Notes under the pieces: model-generated
What the model saw: the letters and a program-made list of their open reading frames with translations, nothing else
Database searches by the model: none
Told to the model about the DNA's origin: nothing
Assembly (NCBI GenBank): GCA_015499995.1
Contig: JADNRV010000039.1
Coordinates: 124,001-188,000 of the forward strand
DNA: 64,000 bases
Direction: 5' to 3'
Source of the DNA: Flammula alnicola
Lineage: Eukaryota > Basidiomycota > Agaricomycetes > Agaricales > Strophariaceae
In this document: positions 46,899-57,505 of the stretch, piece after piece
Numbering within the stretch: position 1 is the stretch's first letter
Layout of the letters: every line of letters starts with the position of its first letter
Made by a program: the position numbers and the translations under genes

Positions 46899-49800
46899 CA
46901 GTGTTGGCCCTAAGGGTTAAAGGTTATTAACCTTTAACCCTTAATTACATTCTAAGACTAAGGGTTAGTATCAATCGTAGATACTAATAACCCTTAATTA
47001 AGTCTTAAGAACTAATGACTCAAGAAACATGACTAAACGACTATCAGAAGGTTTTTTCAGGAAGGGCACACTCGCGATATCGTGCGGAACCACCGTCAAT
47101 GGCATTTTTGGCTGAAGTTCACTGAATAGTGTTCAGTCCTCAGTTAACTGAGTTGTAATAGTTAAGGCACCAAGGAAACGGGGTTGGAATATGGCAGGTA
47201 CAGTTAAAATATCAAATAGTTGCAGATTTCAAATTGCTACAGCACTATTCACCTGCTCCGAGTCTTTCCGCTTGACCAACGATAATGCCTCCTACAAAAA
47301 ACCCTATCTGGGATCACTTCCTGGCCAGTGAGAAACAGAATGCAGCTCACATTCGTGCACATTGTCGTGGTTGCATTGAAAAATGTCGTCCTGCGGGATC
47401 TATTGTGGAACTTGATGATGAGGGAAATTCTAAGCTATCATCGGAATCGTGGGTAGTTGAAGGTAAGAACCACCTACCATACACTGCGAGCTTTTCTAAT
47501 GCCAATGTACCTTCAAAAGCTTGCAAAGCAGATGTCGGTGGAGTGCTCGGGGTCAAAGCCTCGATGGTGGCCCATATTTTGGGGGGGAAAAACCCATGCC
47601 CAAATGCATCCTCAGCAGCGCGGAAGACTGCAAAGGCAGTGAAGAAGGGAAAGGGGAAGAGGGAGCGGGATGATTCTAGCAGTGAGAGCGACAATCAGAG
47701 CACGAAGAAACCAGCCAAGAAGAAATTACTCACCAAGGTTGAAACGTCAATGAAACAGTCTCATCTGAAAGTCTTCCGAGGAATCCAAGTTCCCTTCACG
47801 TCAGAGCAAGAGGAAATTGTCCGTGAGCAGTTCCTTCGTGCGACAATTTCTGCCAACCTGCCGTTTCGATGGGTCGAGGATCCCGAAGTCATGGTCCTCT
47901 TCTTGCTCTTTCGATCTACCGCGGGCGACGTCATGCCTTCACGCAAGGAAATTGCTGGCCAACTTCTCGATAATGCGGATACGGCGCTTATGAAATGGCT
48001 GAAGATTGCATTGCGCGGCGGGTATGCAGTCATGGCATCTGATGGGTGGAAAGACGAGTCAAGGAATGCAGTAAATGGCGTAAATCTCTCCGTCGGTGGA
48101 AAGGTAAGCCTTTTTCCCTTGACTATGTATTAAAGCTTACCATCCTGTTTGAAAGACATATCTCATTGACCTGATTCTTGCCACGGCCCACAAGAAGGAT
48201 GGGGCGTCAATGTGCACTGCATTCGAGGGTATGATTGACAGAGCAGAAGATGCATACGGTGTGGTTATTGTTGCTTTCTGCTGCGACAATGATGGTGGTA
48301 GTCAGCGTGGAAGGAAAGATCTTGTGTTGAAGCGACCGTGGCTGTTTGGCCCACCTTGTTGCGCACATCAGGTGAGTGCAATCATCCATATTCGGAATTG
48401 CTCTTGTTCGCTAATGGCAATGTTTAGTTCCAACTCATACTAGGAGAATATTTCACTGTGAATAAAGAAGCCGCAGAAACTGCTGAAGAAGCCACTAGTG
48501 TCATTGGCTGGATCCTCAACCATGGAAGGGTGCGGTCGGTATTTGACGAGATGCAGGCAGAGATATCTGTTCCACCTGGAAAGGTTCTTGCTTACCTCGC
48601 TGCCAACATGACCCGTTGGACTACGCACTTCGTCGCATTTGACCGCTTAGACAATGTGAAGGATCCTTTACGGCGGACAGTGATCTCACGCAAACAGGAT
48701 CTAATTTCCGCTCAAGTCGGTGCAGAAAAAAACCGTCAAAAAAAGCAGAAGCTTGAGGATGAAGCAGTTGCCCATTGCGAAATCATAGACGACGGAGGAT
48801 TTTGGCACCGCCTCAAGTCCGTGGTTGACGATCTGGAGCCTATCTGCCTGGGGCTGAATATGAATCAAACTGATGCCATGCGTCCGGACCAGGCTCTTTT
48901 GACGTTTGCAGGGATATTCTTATATTTTCAGAAGCATTCGAAACCTGAGGTTGCAGTGGGCATGACAACTAGGATTGAGAAGCGTTGGAAAGCTCTCGAT
49001 CAGCCTATGTTTGTCCTAGCACTTGTCCTCAATCCCTTCGAAGGTGTTTCACGCTTTGGGGATAAAGCTGCTGTTAGTCCATTTACGCTGAACATGATCC
49101 TATTGGAGGTACGGTCAATTTATTCACATATATTATATATTACTCAGAGATTGAATGTCTAGACGTATCACCGTGTCTGCTCTCGACCTCCGAAAGTTCC
49201 TCGTTCAGAAGACGAAAAGCAGGTGTATGATGTACTACAGCTGACAAACGAGAGGGAAGTCTCGGAATCATTCTTGAGCTACCTGAGCGGAACAGGTGTA
49301 TTCGAGGACTGGGAAAAAAATAAAGAAATCTTCCAACGTGTTAATGTAAGTCTTTCGTTGGACTGAGTAAATTATAACTCACAATTTACAGGGAGACAAC
49401 CCCATCACCATGTGGAAAGCCTTCCTTCGAACTCCAGCCACCGCCGAACTTGCCAACTTTGCAATCCTGCTACTAAGCATGTCGGTAAATCAAGCAGGAT
49501 TGGAGCGCAGTTTCTCGGATCTCAAGATAAAGAAAACACGCCTCAGAAATCGCTTGAAGCTAACAAAGCTTGAGAAAATGGCCAAGGTCAGCAAATGAAA
49601 ACTCACTATGACGTCTCTCTCATATCTTTACTCGCAGGTTGGCGCAGATATTCGCACATCACAAAAAGCGGCTGGCCTTGTCGAAGACCGGGCAAAACGG
49701 CAAAACCATGAGAAAGCCAGGGTAGCTGAGCTTCTCGCAGTGCCTCGGTATGCTGATTTATTAGAAGATGCTGGTGAGACGGCCGAAGATGAGGAGCCAT

Positions 49801-50334
49801 CGAAGTGTCCATCAGGACTGGTCAAGTCTCGGGAAGGGTGGAGGAAGGAGATGGCTAAATGGGTACAGGAGGAGCAAGAGCGAAGCGATGATGATAACGA
49901 CGAACTGGCGAACAGGGTGTATGGTCACAAGCGGTCGAAGTGGTTGCCACGTTCCCTGGACCTATTATTTGCAGGTCGGAAGGAAACAGACATTGACCAG
50001 CAAATGCGGCGGATTCGCAGACAGCAGGCATACATGGAGGAGGCACGGTTGATGGAGCTATTGGTAGATGAGGAAGCAGATGAGGAAAGAATACCAGACG
50101 ATGGGGAGCTGGAGGGATCAGGAGATGATTTCGATGGGTGATCAGATAAGGGAGAGGATGTTTCTGCAACAGTTTTGCCCCAATGTCACGTGTGGAAAAT
50201 GCATTGCATTCTTTTCTCATGGTCCTGCCGACCTTAATAACCCCTTAGAATGAAGTCTTAATTAAGGGTGGTATTTAAGACCTAAGGCTTAAGCAAAAAA
50301 ATTGGGGTTAATAACCCCTTAGAATCCAACACTG
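46899..50334 (+). mobile_element. hAT transposon, 3436 bp (left copy)
   Basis: Ends cagtgttgg ... ccaacactg are the hAT consensus inverted repeat, and gcgaaagc is duplicated on both sides (46891-46898, 50335-50342), the 8-bp hAT target duplication. Subterminal regions are full of ttaaccctta / taacccctta repeats (46905-47005, 50229-50325), as expected for transposase binding sites. The element contains one transposase gene and looks autonomous. Confidence 0.93.
47285..50141 (+). CDS. hAT-family transposase (left copy)
   Basis: Cuts and pastes hAT elements with an RNase-H-like DDE domain. The start at 47285 (MPPTKNPIWDHFLASEKQN) precedes a BED-type zinc-finger-like region (HCRGCIEKC, then VAHILGGKNPC) and a basic linker (KKGKGKRERDDSS). 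Then come VMASDGWKDESRNAVNGVNL (position of the first catalytic Asp), TYLIDLILATAHKKDGASM, AFCCDNDGGS (second Asp) and PPCCAHQFQLILGEYF (conserved C-x2-H). NHGRVRSVFDEMQ and TRWTTHFVAFDRL follow. The hAT dimerisation segment near 49410-49590 reads FRTPATAELANFAILLLSMS in substance and SVNQAGLERSFSDLKIKKTR, with the catalytic Glu. The C-terminus is an extended acidic tail ending at 50141. Introns near 48103, 48371, 49110, 49347 and 49586 have GT..AG ends. I saw no frame break, so it may be functional. Confidence 0.88.
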
Positions 50335-51359
50335 GCGAAAGCTCCATTTCCGCACATAGCGAGACTGCACAGGACGACGATGAGGGTGAACCCCACCAAC
50401 ACAGCCCAGCCCCTGATACTCCTCGCGCCGACATTCCCACCGTCGTTCTGGACGATGACGATGACGATGACGAGCTCCCGCAGTTCCTTGGGCTCGTCAG
50501 GTACGTCGGATGCCGCTTAGGCTCTCGTATGATGAGTATAGGAATTCGGAAAGGGAGATTATTGATCAGTTCGTTGCTGGTGAGATACACATTTAATTGT
50601 CTCCTTCGCTTCTGCTCTCTTCCTTTTTCTTTTATTTCGAAATTGCACCTAACTCGATGCCAACTTCATAATTTACTCTAAACTATAGTCCATGTCTCCA
50701 GCGTCGCAATGCTCAGTGGCTCGCGACTCATCACTATGCACCATTTTGAATCTCTTCTGAACAAGTGTGCCCAGAACGCGGTATCTAGGTCTACATGAAG
50801 CCTAAGCCAAAGGGGAATGGGAGAAGAAACTGAGCGTGCTCAGGAGGAAAAAGATCGAGAGATATTTGAATATGCGCTCGATGTGCAGCTTGGCTCGCCG
50901 CAGGCGTCAAGCAGCATCTATCTGAAAATGGTAGGATTGGGGCTGTAACTGTATGTCGTTTCGTCATTTCCGCAAGACTAAAATCGACCAAACGCTAACC
51001 TTTTGTGAACAGACAAATGCCGTATACGTCGTAACACCGACGATTCCTCCCTTGCCTACTAGACCCCGAACTACGCCCAATATCCAGAACTTGGCCGTCT
51101 CGCATCTGCCTTACTTCTCCAACCCGTCGTGGCTAGGCGCCGTGAGCTGCCTCATGATGTCGGATACGGGGCTCTACCTCAACTGGAATCCGACGTCTCC
51201 TGTCCAAGCAGATGATCCGCACGACCGAGAGATGTGGGCAGATTGGGAGAGAGACTTTGAGGAGTGTTTGGAAGGCTACGAAAGAAATGAGCTTGATTGA
51301 TATCACCGTCAGTGTCCCGTGTCTAGTCGCGATCTCGGTCTCGAGATGAATCAATGCCC

Positions 51360-52061
51360 GCTGTGGGTCTGTTTCTAGTGCCGCCTAACGGAGACACATT
51401 CGTTGCTCCGATTCCCAGAGGTGAGTAGCCGCATTAATACTTACCTCAATGCGTCGGGCTCTCATTGTGTCCCCTCTTAAGCGCTCGAGATCTCAGAAGT
51501 ATCAACGGTGTATAGCCTCGACTTCACTGTGGAATCCGCTCTGCCATCCACACCGGAAGTTCGAACTACCAGTGTATTACAGTTGACTACTAATTGCCGC
51601 ATCGTCAACTTTTGCTACTGAAGCGATCCAGTTTGAAAATCAATACCTTCCAGTTACAAATATTGGGTCTCCAGTACTTGCTTTGGTTGGGCTTAAGGAG
51701 CTCTTCCAGGGTTCGCAAGTACGATACCGCGACTATTGACTGTATTGAGCGGAGATACTCTCAATTTTGCTGCCAGGTGTGTATTGTGCATAATGTATAT
51801 TTTGGTTTCCTTCTCTCTCCGCCTATGTTATGGACATTCCAACAACCGCAAGATAGAGGATTTTTATGGAGCCAAATTAAGAACTGTTTCAAAGGCGACT
51901 TTCTCTGCCTTCAATACACCCCAGCTCGGCAGCCCAAGCATCTCGGGACATTTGTTCCAGACTTTGTCCACTGCCGCGGTCGCTTCCGTCTTCGATATGG
52001 CTGTACATTGCGCACAAAAATTAGCGTAGCATGCGTCCTAATTTGTGGGGTAATTGACTAG
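51360..52061 (+). other. unassigned exon pair (left arm)
   Basis: Two open stretches look coding but match no family I know: FATEAIQFENQYLPVTNIGS, then PVLALVGLKELFQGSQVRYD (about 51610-51740), and after a plausible intron (gtgtgtattg..accgcaag) EDFYGAKLRTVSKATFSAFN, then TPQLGSPSISGHLFQ (about 51855-51960) ending at a TAG near 52027. VPPNGDTFVAPIPR can be read at about 51380. They may belong to a gene cut off by the 1-kb element at 52196. The mirror copy is at 55779-56480. Confidence 0.3.
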
Positions 52062-52195
52062 GATATGTGTTAGCCGGCCGAGCCCAAGTTTCAAGTAGTT
52101 GGCTACCATCTTCAGCTTGGCTGCATTACAAACAACTGGTGTCGGACATAATTGCGGTGGTATCCACAAGAGCCAAGTTCCGGAGTTGTTGATTA

Positions 52196-53203
52196 TGGTT
52201 GGCCGAATGCACCATAACTAAAAATAGCCCCCCGCTCATACTCGGTCTCCCCCCCACACGGTAACTTCATTTTATTGGCTCAGCAGCACTTGTATTTCCT
52301 TCAGTGACAGTATTTTTTATTAACTCTAGCTTAGTACTCTCTAAGATACCTGCACTAGCTGCTTTCCACTTGTTACAAGGACCATTACATTCGTTTTGGC
52401 TTACTCTACTGTAGTATGATACATATCAGGACAATTTAATCATCACCTTTTATATTCCATAGGAATCAACCAATGCATATTCTGTGGGCATATTTAGTGC
52501 GAGACTTTCACTTCTCAATACCACATGCAGCTCGTTCCACCCAGTCACTAAGCAGACTGCAACAAAGAGAGCCAGTCATAATTTACTTTGAGAGATTTTC
52601 ATTACATGATATGATATGTAGAGCTCCTAAAATTTCTTATTGCCGTGGAAGAGTGTAATAACTCTTGTGAGATGGTCACTTCTCTCGAGTCCGCAATGCA
52701 CTTGAAGTTGGTCGCTATCTACAATGGCTCCTGACAAGATAAATATAACTCAGGTGGATCAACAAACCGCGGCGCCTTGATGTATTTGACAATGCCTTTG
52801 GAGGCTTGGCAGTCCAGCTTTTCATTACTTAGGCTACTCTTCAGCCATTTGGCGAGCATTGCCTAGCATTGCTCATTGGTATGAGTCAGTGGACTGCAAG
52901 GATATGCCACTGATTAGTTAACATTGATGCACTGCAATGCTATAAGTACCGCACAGCGCTGCAAATGAAAGATCCTACGTAACTCATCTGTTGCAATGAC
53001 TTGGAGACTTAATTTTGTGTTAACAGGTTTCCTCCGTGTTCACTTCAATGGGAGGATCAATTACTACTCTGATAGGAGTATACTAATAAGAGGTACATAT
53101 GCATTCTTAGGGCTGCTGAGCAGTAAGATGACCTTACAGTCTGTGGGGGGGGACCGAGTATGAGCGGGGGGCTATTTTTAGTTATGGTGCATTCGGCCAA
53201 CCA
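52196..53203. mobile_element. TA-flanked inverted-repeat element, 1008 bp (left arm)
   Basis: Ends tggttggccgaatgcaccat... and the exact inverse (about 55 bp to the actcggtc / gaccgagt block), flanked by TA (52194-52195, 53204-53205). No transposase frame. The C-run that differs between palindrome arms is in its left inverted repeat. Confidence 0.82.
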
Positions 53204-53681
53204 TATTATATGACTGCCCAGGTGCACTTTTATTCCCACGCATGCGCGCGCGTGAGTTGTGTCTGTGTGTGCACCCGAGGTGACCTCAACTCATGTAAAA
53301 CTACAATTTCGTCAGGCTATAGGCTCATTGGACCTCCCTCCATATATTTATTAGTTGTAAATAGTGTTTATCACCATTTGTTAACCCAGAATGAAGTGAA
53401 CGGAACCATTTTTGACAATGGTCAAACACTTTCCCACGGGTGCTACAATCTCTACCGAGAAAGCATTTGGGAGTTCAATGGAGAAATTTGAAGGCGACAA
53501 TCCTTTCGTCAAATCTATTATAGCAATAATTTAAATTTCTTACAAGTTTTATATTAAAGACCTCTTAATAGCAGATTAATTTTTACATTCAGACTTCTGT
53601 GTATGCACATGCACCTCAAATCTAAAAGACTATCATTAAGACCTGCTTAAGGTTCAACAATATTAATATTATCTAAAAAAT

Positions 53682-53947
53682 AGTTATGGAAAGGTCTATT
53701 CGTTCATTTTCAAGGCCGTTGTAGGTTGACTGAAGGTTCAGAGATTTTGGATTTGAGTCAGCCATTAATTTTTACATTCAGACTTCGGTGTATGCATGCC
53801 TCCACTGTCCAGGCAGTTATGGAAAGGTCTATTCGTTCATTTTCAAGGCCGTTGTAGGTTGACTGAAGGTTCAGAGATTTTGGATTTGAGTCAGCCATTA
53901 ATTTTTACATTCAGACTTCGGTGTATGCATGCCTCCACTGTCCAGGC
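53682..53947. repeat. 133-bp tandem duplication at the palindrome axis
   Basis: Unit agttatggaaaggtctattc...ctgtccaggc occurs at 53682-53814 and 53815-53947, apparently identical. The inverted counterpart of the first unit is 54027-54159. The second unit's first 80 bases pair with 53947-54026, and its last 52 bases (53895-53946) form the unpaired loop. Confidence 0.92.
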
Positions 53948-54637
53948 TGACTCAAATCCAAAATCTCTGAACCTTCAGTCAACCTACAACGGCCTTGAAA
54001 ATGAACGAATAGACCTTTCCATAACTGCCTGGACAGTGGAGGCATGCATACACCGAAGTCTGAATGTAAAAATTAATGGCTGACTCAAATCCAAAATCTC
54101 TGAACCTTCAGTCAACCTACAACGGCCTTGAAAATGAACGAATAGACCTTTCCATAACTATTTTTTAGATAATATTAATATTGTTGAACCTTAAGCAGGT
54201 CTTAATGATAGTCTTTTAGATTTGAGGTGCATGTGCATACACAGAAGTCTGAATGTAAAAATTAATCTGCTATTAAGAGGTCTTTAATATAAAACTTGTA
54301 AGAAATTTAAATTATTGCTATAATAGATTTGACGAAAGGATTGTCGCCTTCAAATTTCTCCATTGAACTCCCAAATGCTTTCTCGGTAGAGATTGTAGCA
54401 CCCGTGGGAAAGTGTTTGACCATTGTCAAAAATGGTTCCGTTCACTTCATTCTGGGTTAACAAATGGTGATAAACACTATTTACAACTAATAAATATATG
54501 GAGGGAGGTCCAATGAGCCTATAGCCTGACGAAATTGTAGTTTTACATGAGTTGAGGTCACCTCGGGTGCACACACAGACACAACTCACGCGCGCGCATG
54601 CGTGGGAATAAAAGTGCACCTGGGCAGTCATATAATA

Positions 54638-55644
54638 TGGTTGGCCGAATGCACCATAACTAAAAATAGCCCCCCGCTCATACTCGGTCCCCCCCCACAG
54701 ACTGTAAGGTCATCTTACTGCTCAGCAGCCCTAAGAATGCATATGTACCTCTTATTAGTATACTCCTATCAGAGTAGTAATTGATCCTCCCATTGAAGTG
54801 AACACGGAGGAAACCTGTTAACACAAAATTAAGTCTCCAAGTCATTGCAACAGATGAGTTACGTAGGATCTTTCATTTGCAGCGCTGTGCGGTACTTATA
54901 GCATTGCAGTGCATCAATGTTAACTAATCAGTGGCATATCCTTGCAGTCCACTGACTCATACCAATGAGCAATGCTAGGCAATGCTCGCCAAATGGCTGA
55001 AGAGTAGCCTAAGTAATGAAAAGCTGGACTGCCAAGCCTCCAAAGGCATTGTCAAATACATCAAGGCGCCGCGGTTTGTTGATCCACCTGAGTTATATTT
55101 ATCTTGTCAGGAGCCATTGTAGATAGCGACCAACTTCAAGTGCATTGCGGACTCGAGAGAAGTGACCATCTCACAAGAGTTATTACACTCTTCCACGGCA
55201 ATAAGAAATTTTAGGAGCTCTACATATCATATCATGTAATGAAAATCTCTCAAAGTAAATTATGACTGGCTCTCTTTGTTGCAGTCTGCTTAGTGACTGG
55301 GTGGAACGAGCTGCATGTGGTATTGAGAAGTGAAAGTCTCGCACTAAATATGCCCACAGAATATGCATTGGTTGATTCCTATGGAATATAAAAGGTGATG
55401 ATTAAATTGTCCTGATATGTATCATACTACAGTAGAGTAAGCCAAAACGAATGTAATGGTCCTTGTAACAAGTGGAAAGCAGCTAGTGCAGGTATCTTAG
55501 AGAGTACTAAGCTAGAGTTAATAAAAAATACTGTCACTGAAGGAAATACAAGTGCTGCTGAGCCAATAAAATGAAGTTACCGTGTGGGGGGAGACCGAGT
55601 ATGAGCGGGGGGCTATTTTTAGTTATGGTGCATTCGGCCAACCA
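54638..55644. mobile_element. TA-flanked inverted-repeat element, 1007 bp (right arm)
   Basis: Mirror copy of 52196-53203, one base shorter in a homopolymer run (55586-55591). Confidence 0.82.
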
Positions 55645-57505
55645 TAATCAACAACTCCGGAACTTGGCTCTTGTGGATACCACCGCAATTATGTCCGACA
55701 CCAGTTGTTTGTAATGCAGCCAAGCTGAAGATGGTAGCCAACTACTTGAAACTTGGGCTCGGCCGGCTAACACATATCCTAGTCAATTACCCCACAAATT
55801 AGGACGCATGCTACGCTAATTTTTGTGCGCAATGTACAGCCATATCGAAGACGGAAGCGACCGCGGCAGTGGACAAAGTCTGGAACAAATGTCCCGAGAT
55901 GCTTGGGCTGCCGAGCTGGGGTGTATTGAAGGCAGAGAAAGTCGCCTTTGAAACAGTTCTTAATTTGGCTCCATAAAAATCCTCTATCTTGCGGTTGTTG
56001 GAATGTCCATAACATAGGCGGAGAGAGAAGGAAACCAAAATATACATTATGCACAATACACACCTGGCAGCAAAATTGAGAGTATCTCCGCTCAATACAG
56101 TCAATAGTCGCGGTATCGTACTTGCGAACCCTGGAAGAGCTCCTTAAGCCCAACCAAAGCAAGTACTGGAGACCCAATATTTGTAACTGGAAGGTATTGA
56201 TTTTCAAACTGGATCGCTTCAGTAGCAAAAGTTGACGATGCGGCAATTAGTAGTCAACTGTAATACACTGGTAGTTCGAACTTCCGGTGTGGATGGCAGA
56301 GCGGATTCCACAGTGAAGTCGAGGCTATACACCGTTGATACTTCTGAGATCTCGAGCGCTTAAGAGGGGACACAATGAGAGCCCGACGCATTGAGGTAAG
56401 TATTAATGCGGCTACTCACCTCTGGGAATCGGAGCAACGAATGTGTCTCCGTTAGGCGGCACTAGAAACAGACCCACAGCGGGCATTGATTCATCTCGAG
56501 ACCGAGATCGCGACTAGACACGGGACACTGACGGTGATATCAATCAAGCTCATTTCTTTCGTAGCCTTCCAAACACTCCTCAAAGTCTCTCTCCCAATCT
56601 GCCCACATCTCTCGGTCGTGCGGATCATCTGCTTGGACAGGAGACGTCGGATTCCAGTTGAGGTAGAGCCCCGTATCCGACATCATGAGGCAGCTCACGG
56701 CGCCTAGCCACGACGGGTTGGAGAAGTAAGGCAGATGCGAGACGGCCAAGTTCTGGATATTGGGCGTAGTTCGGGGTCTAGTAGGCAAGGGAGGAATCGT
56801 CGGTGTTACGACGTATACGGCATTTGTCTGTTCACAAAAGGTTAGCGTTTGGTCGATTTTAGTCTTGCGGAAATGACGAAACGACATACAGTTACAGCCC
56901 CAATCCTACCATTTTCAGATAGATGCTGCTTGACGCCTGCGGCGAGCCAAGCTGCACATCGAGCGCATATTCAAATATCTCTCGATCTTTTTCCTCCTGA
57001 GCACGCTCAGTTTCTTCTCCCATTCCCCTTTGGCTTAGGCTTCATGTAGACCTAGATACCGCGTTCTGGGCACACTTGTTCAGAAGAGATTCAAAATGGT
57101 GCATAGTGATGAGTCGCGAGCCACTGAGCATTGCGACGCTGGAGACATGGACTATAGTTTAGAGTAAATTATGAAGTTGGCATCGAGTTAGGTGCAATTT
57201 CGAAATAAAAGAAAAAGGAAGAGAGCAGAAGCGAAGGAGACAATTAAATGTGTATCTCACCAGCAACGAACTGATCAATAATCTCCCTTTCCGAATTCCT
57301 ATACTCATCATACGAGAGCCTAAGCGGCATCCGACGTACCTGACGAGCCCAAGGAACTGCGGGAGCTCGTCATCGTCATCGTCATCGTCCAGAACGACGG
57401 TGGGAATGTCGGCGCGAGGAGTATCAGGGGCTGGGCTGTGTTGGTGGGGTTCACCCTCATCGTCGTCCTGTGCAGTCTCGCTATGTGCGGAAATGGAGCT
57501 TTCGC

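Larger units (their letters stand above)
45826..51300 (+). pseudogene. zinc-knuckle/WD40-type host gene split by a hAT insertion (left copy)
   Basis: Sense begins near 45830 (SRRPYFSSRQEMWTDI, a stop, then KAQDGPQGCREHK) and includes CEVCHGPDSFHYSSLC, a possible Cys/His zinc site. Next come MQGHSDVNQIALSSPYTVRF, VNEKVGIIMKTTGIGGLMVRDL and GKGYMIFDRGDGSKEVWRC. Then RAYRFVYPTLLVGSLE, a stop, and FIWDVRTGVLIQTIEDIQ, a WD40-like strand. At GASQDEEYAEVGES the frame is cut by the transposon (46899-50334) and resumes with ISAHSETAQDDDEGEP, an Asp-rich run and DDELPQFLGLV. Later exons reach MSFRHFRKTKI and SWLGAVSCLMMSDTGLYLNW, stopping at 51300. Stops: TAG near 45884, TGA at 46683-46685 and 46782-46784; all are compatible with C-to-T change. 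The full exon map is uncertain. Confidence 0.55.
45267..53894 (+). repeat. left arm of a 17.3-kb near-perfect palindrome
   Basis: Positions i and 107840-i (107841-i inside about 52255) are complementary from 45267 to 53894. Every frame in this arm has an exact reverse-strand twin. I noticed only two differences: T at 45479 against C-equivalent at 62361, and a run of seven C (52249-52255) against six G (55586-55591). The arm holds a MITE, a decayed WD40 gene with a hAT insertion, an unassigned exon pair and a 1-kb inverted-repeat element. Confidence 0.97.

Noticed and set aside
53210..53491. 93-codon frame at the palindrome core (and twin at 54350-54631)
   Set aside because: Cys/Val-rich start from a tgtgtgtg-like stretch; no family resemblance and no exons.
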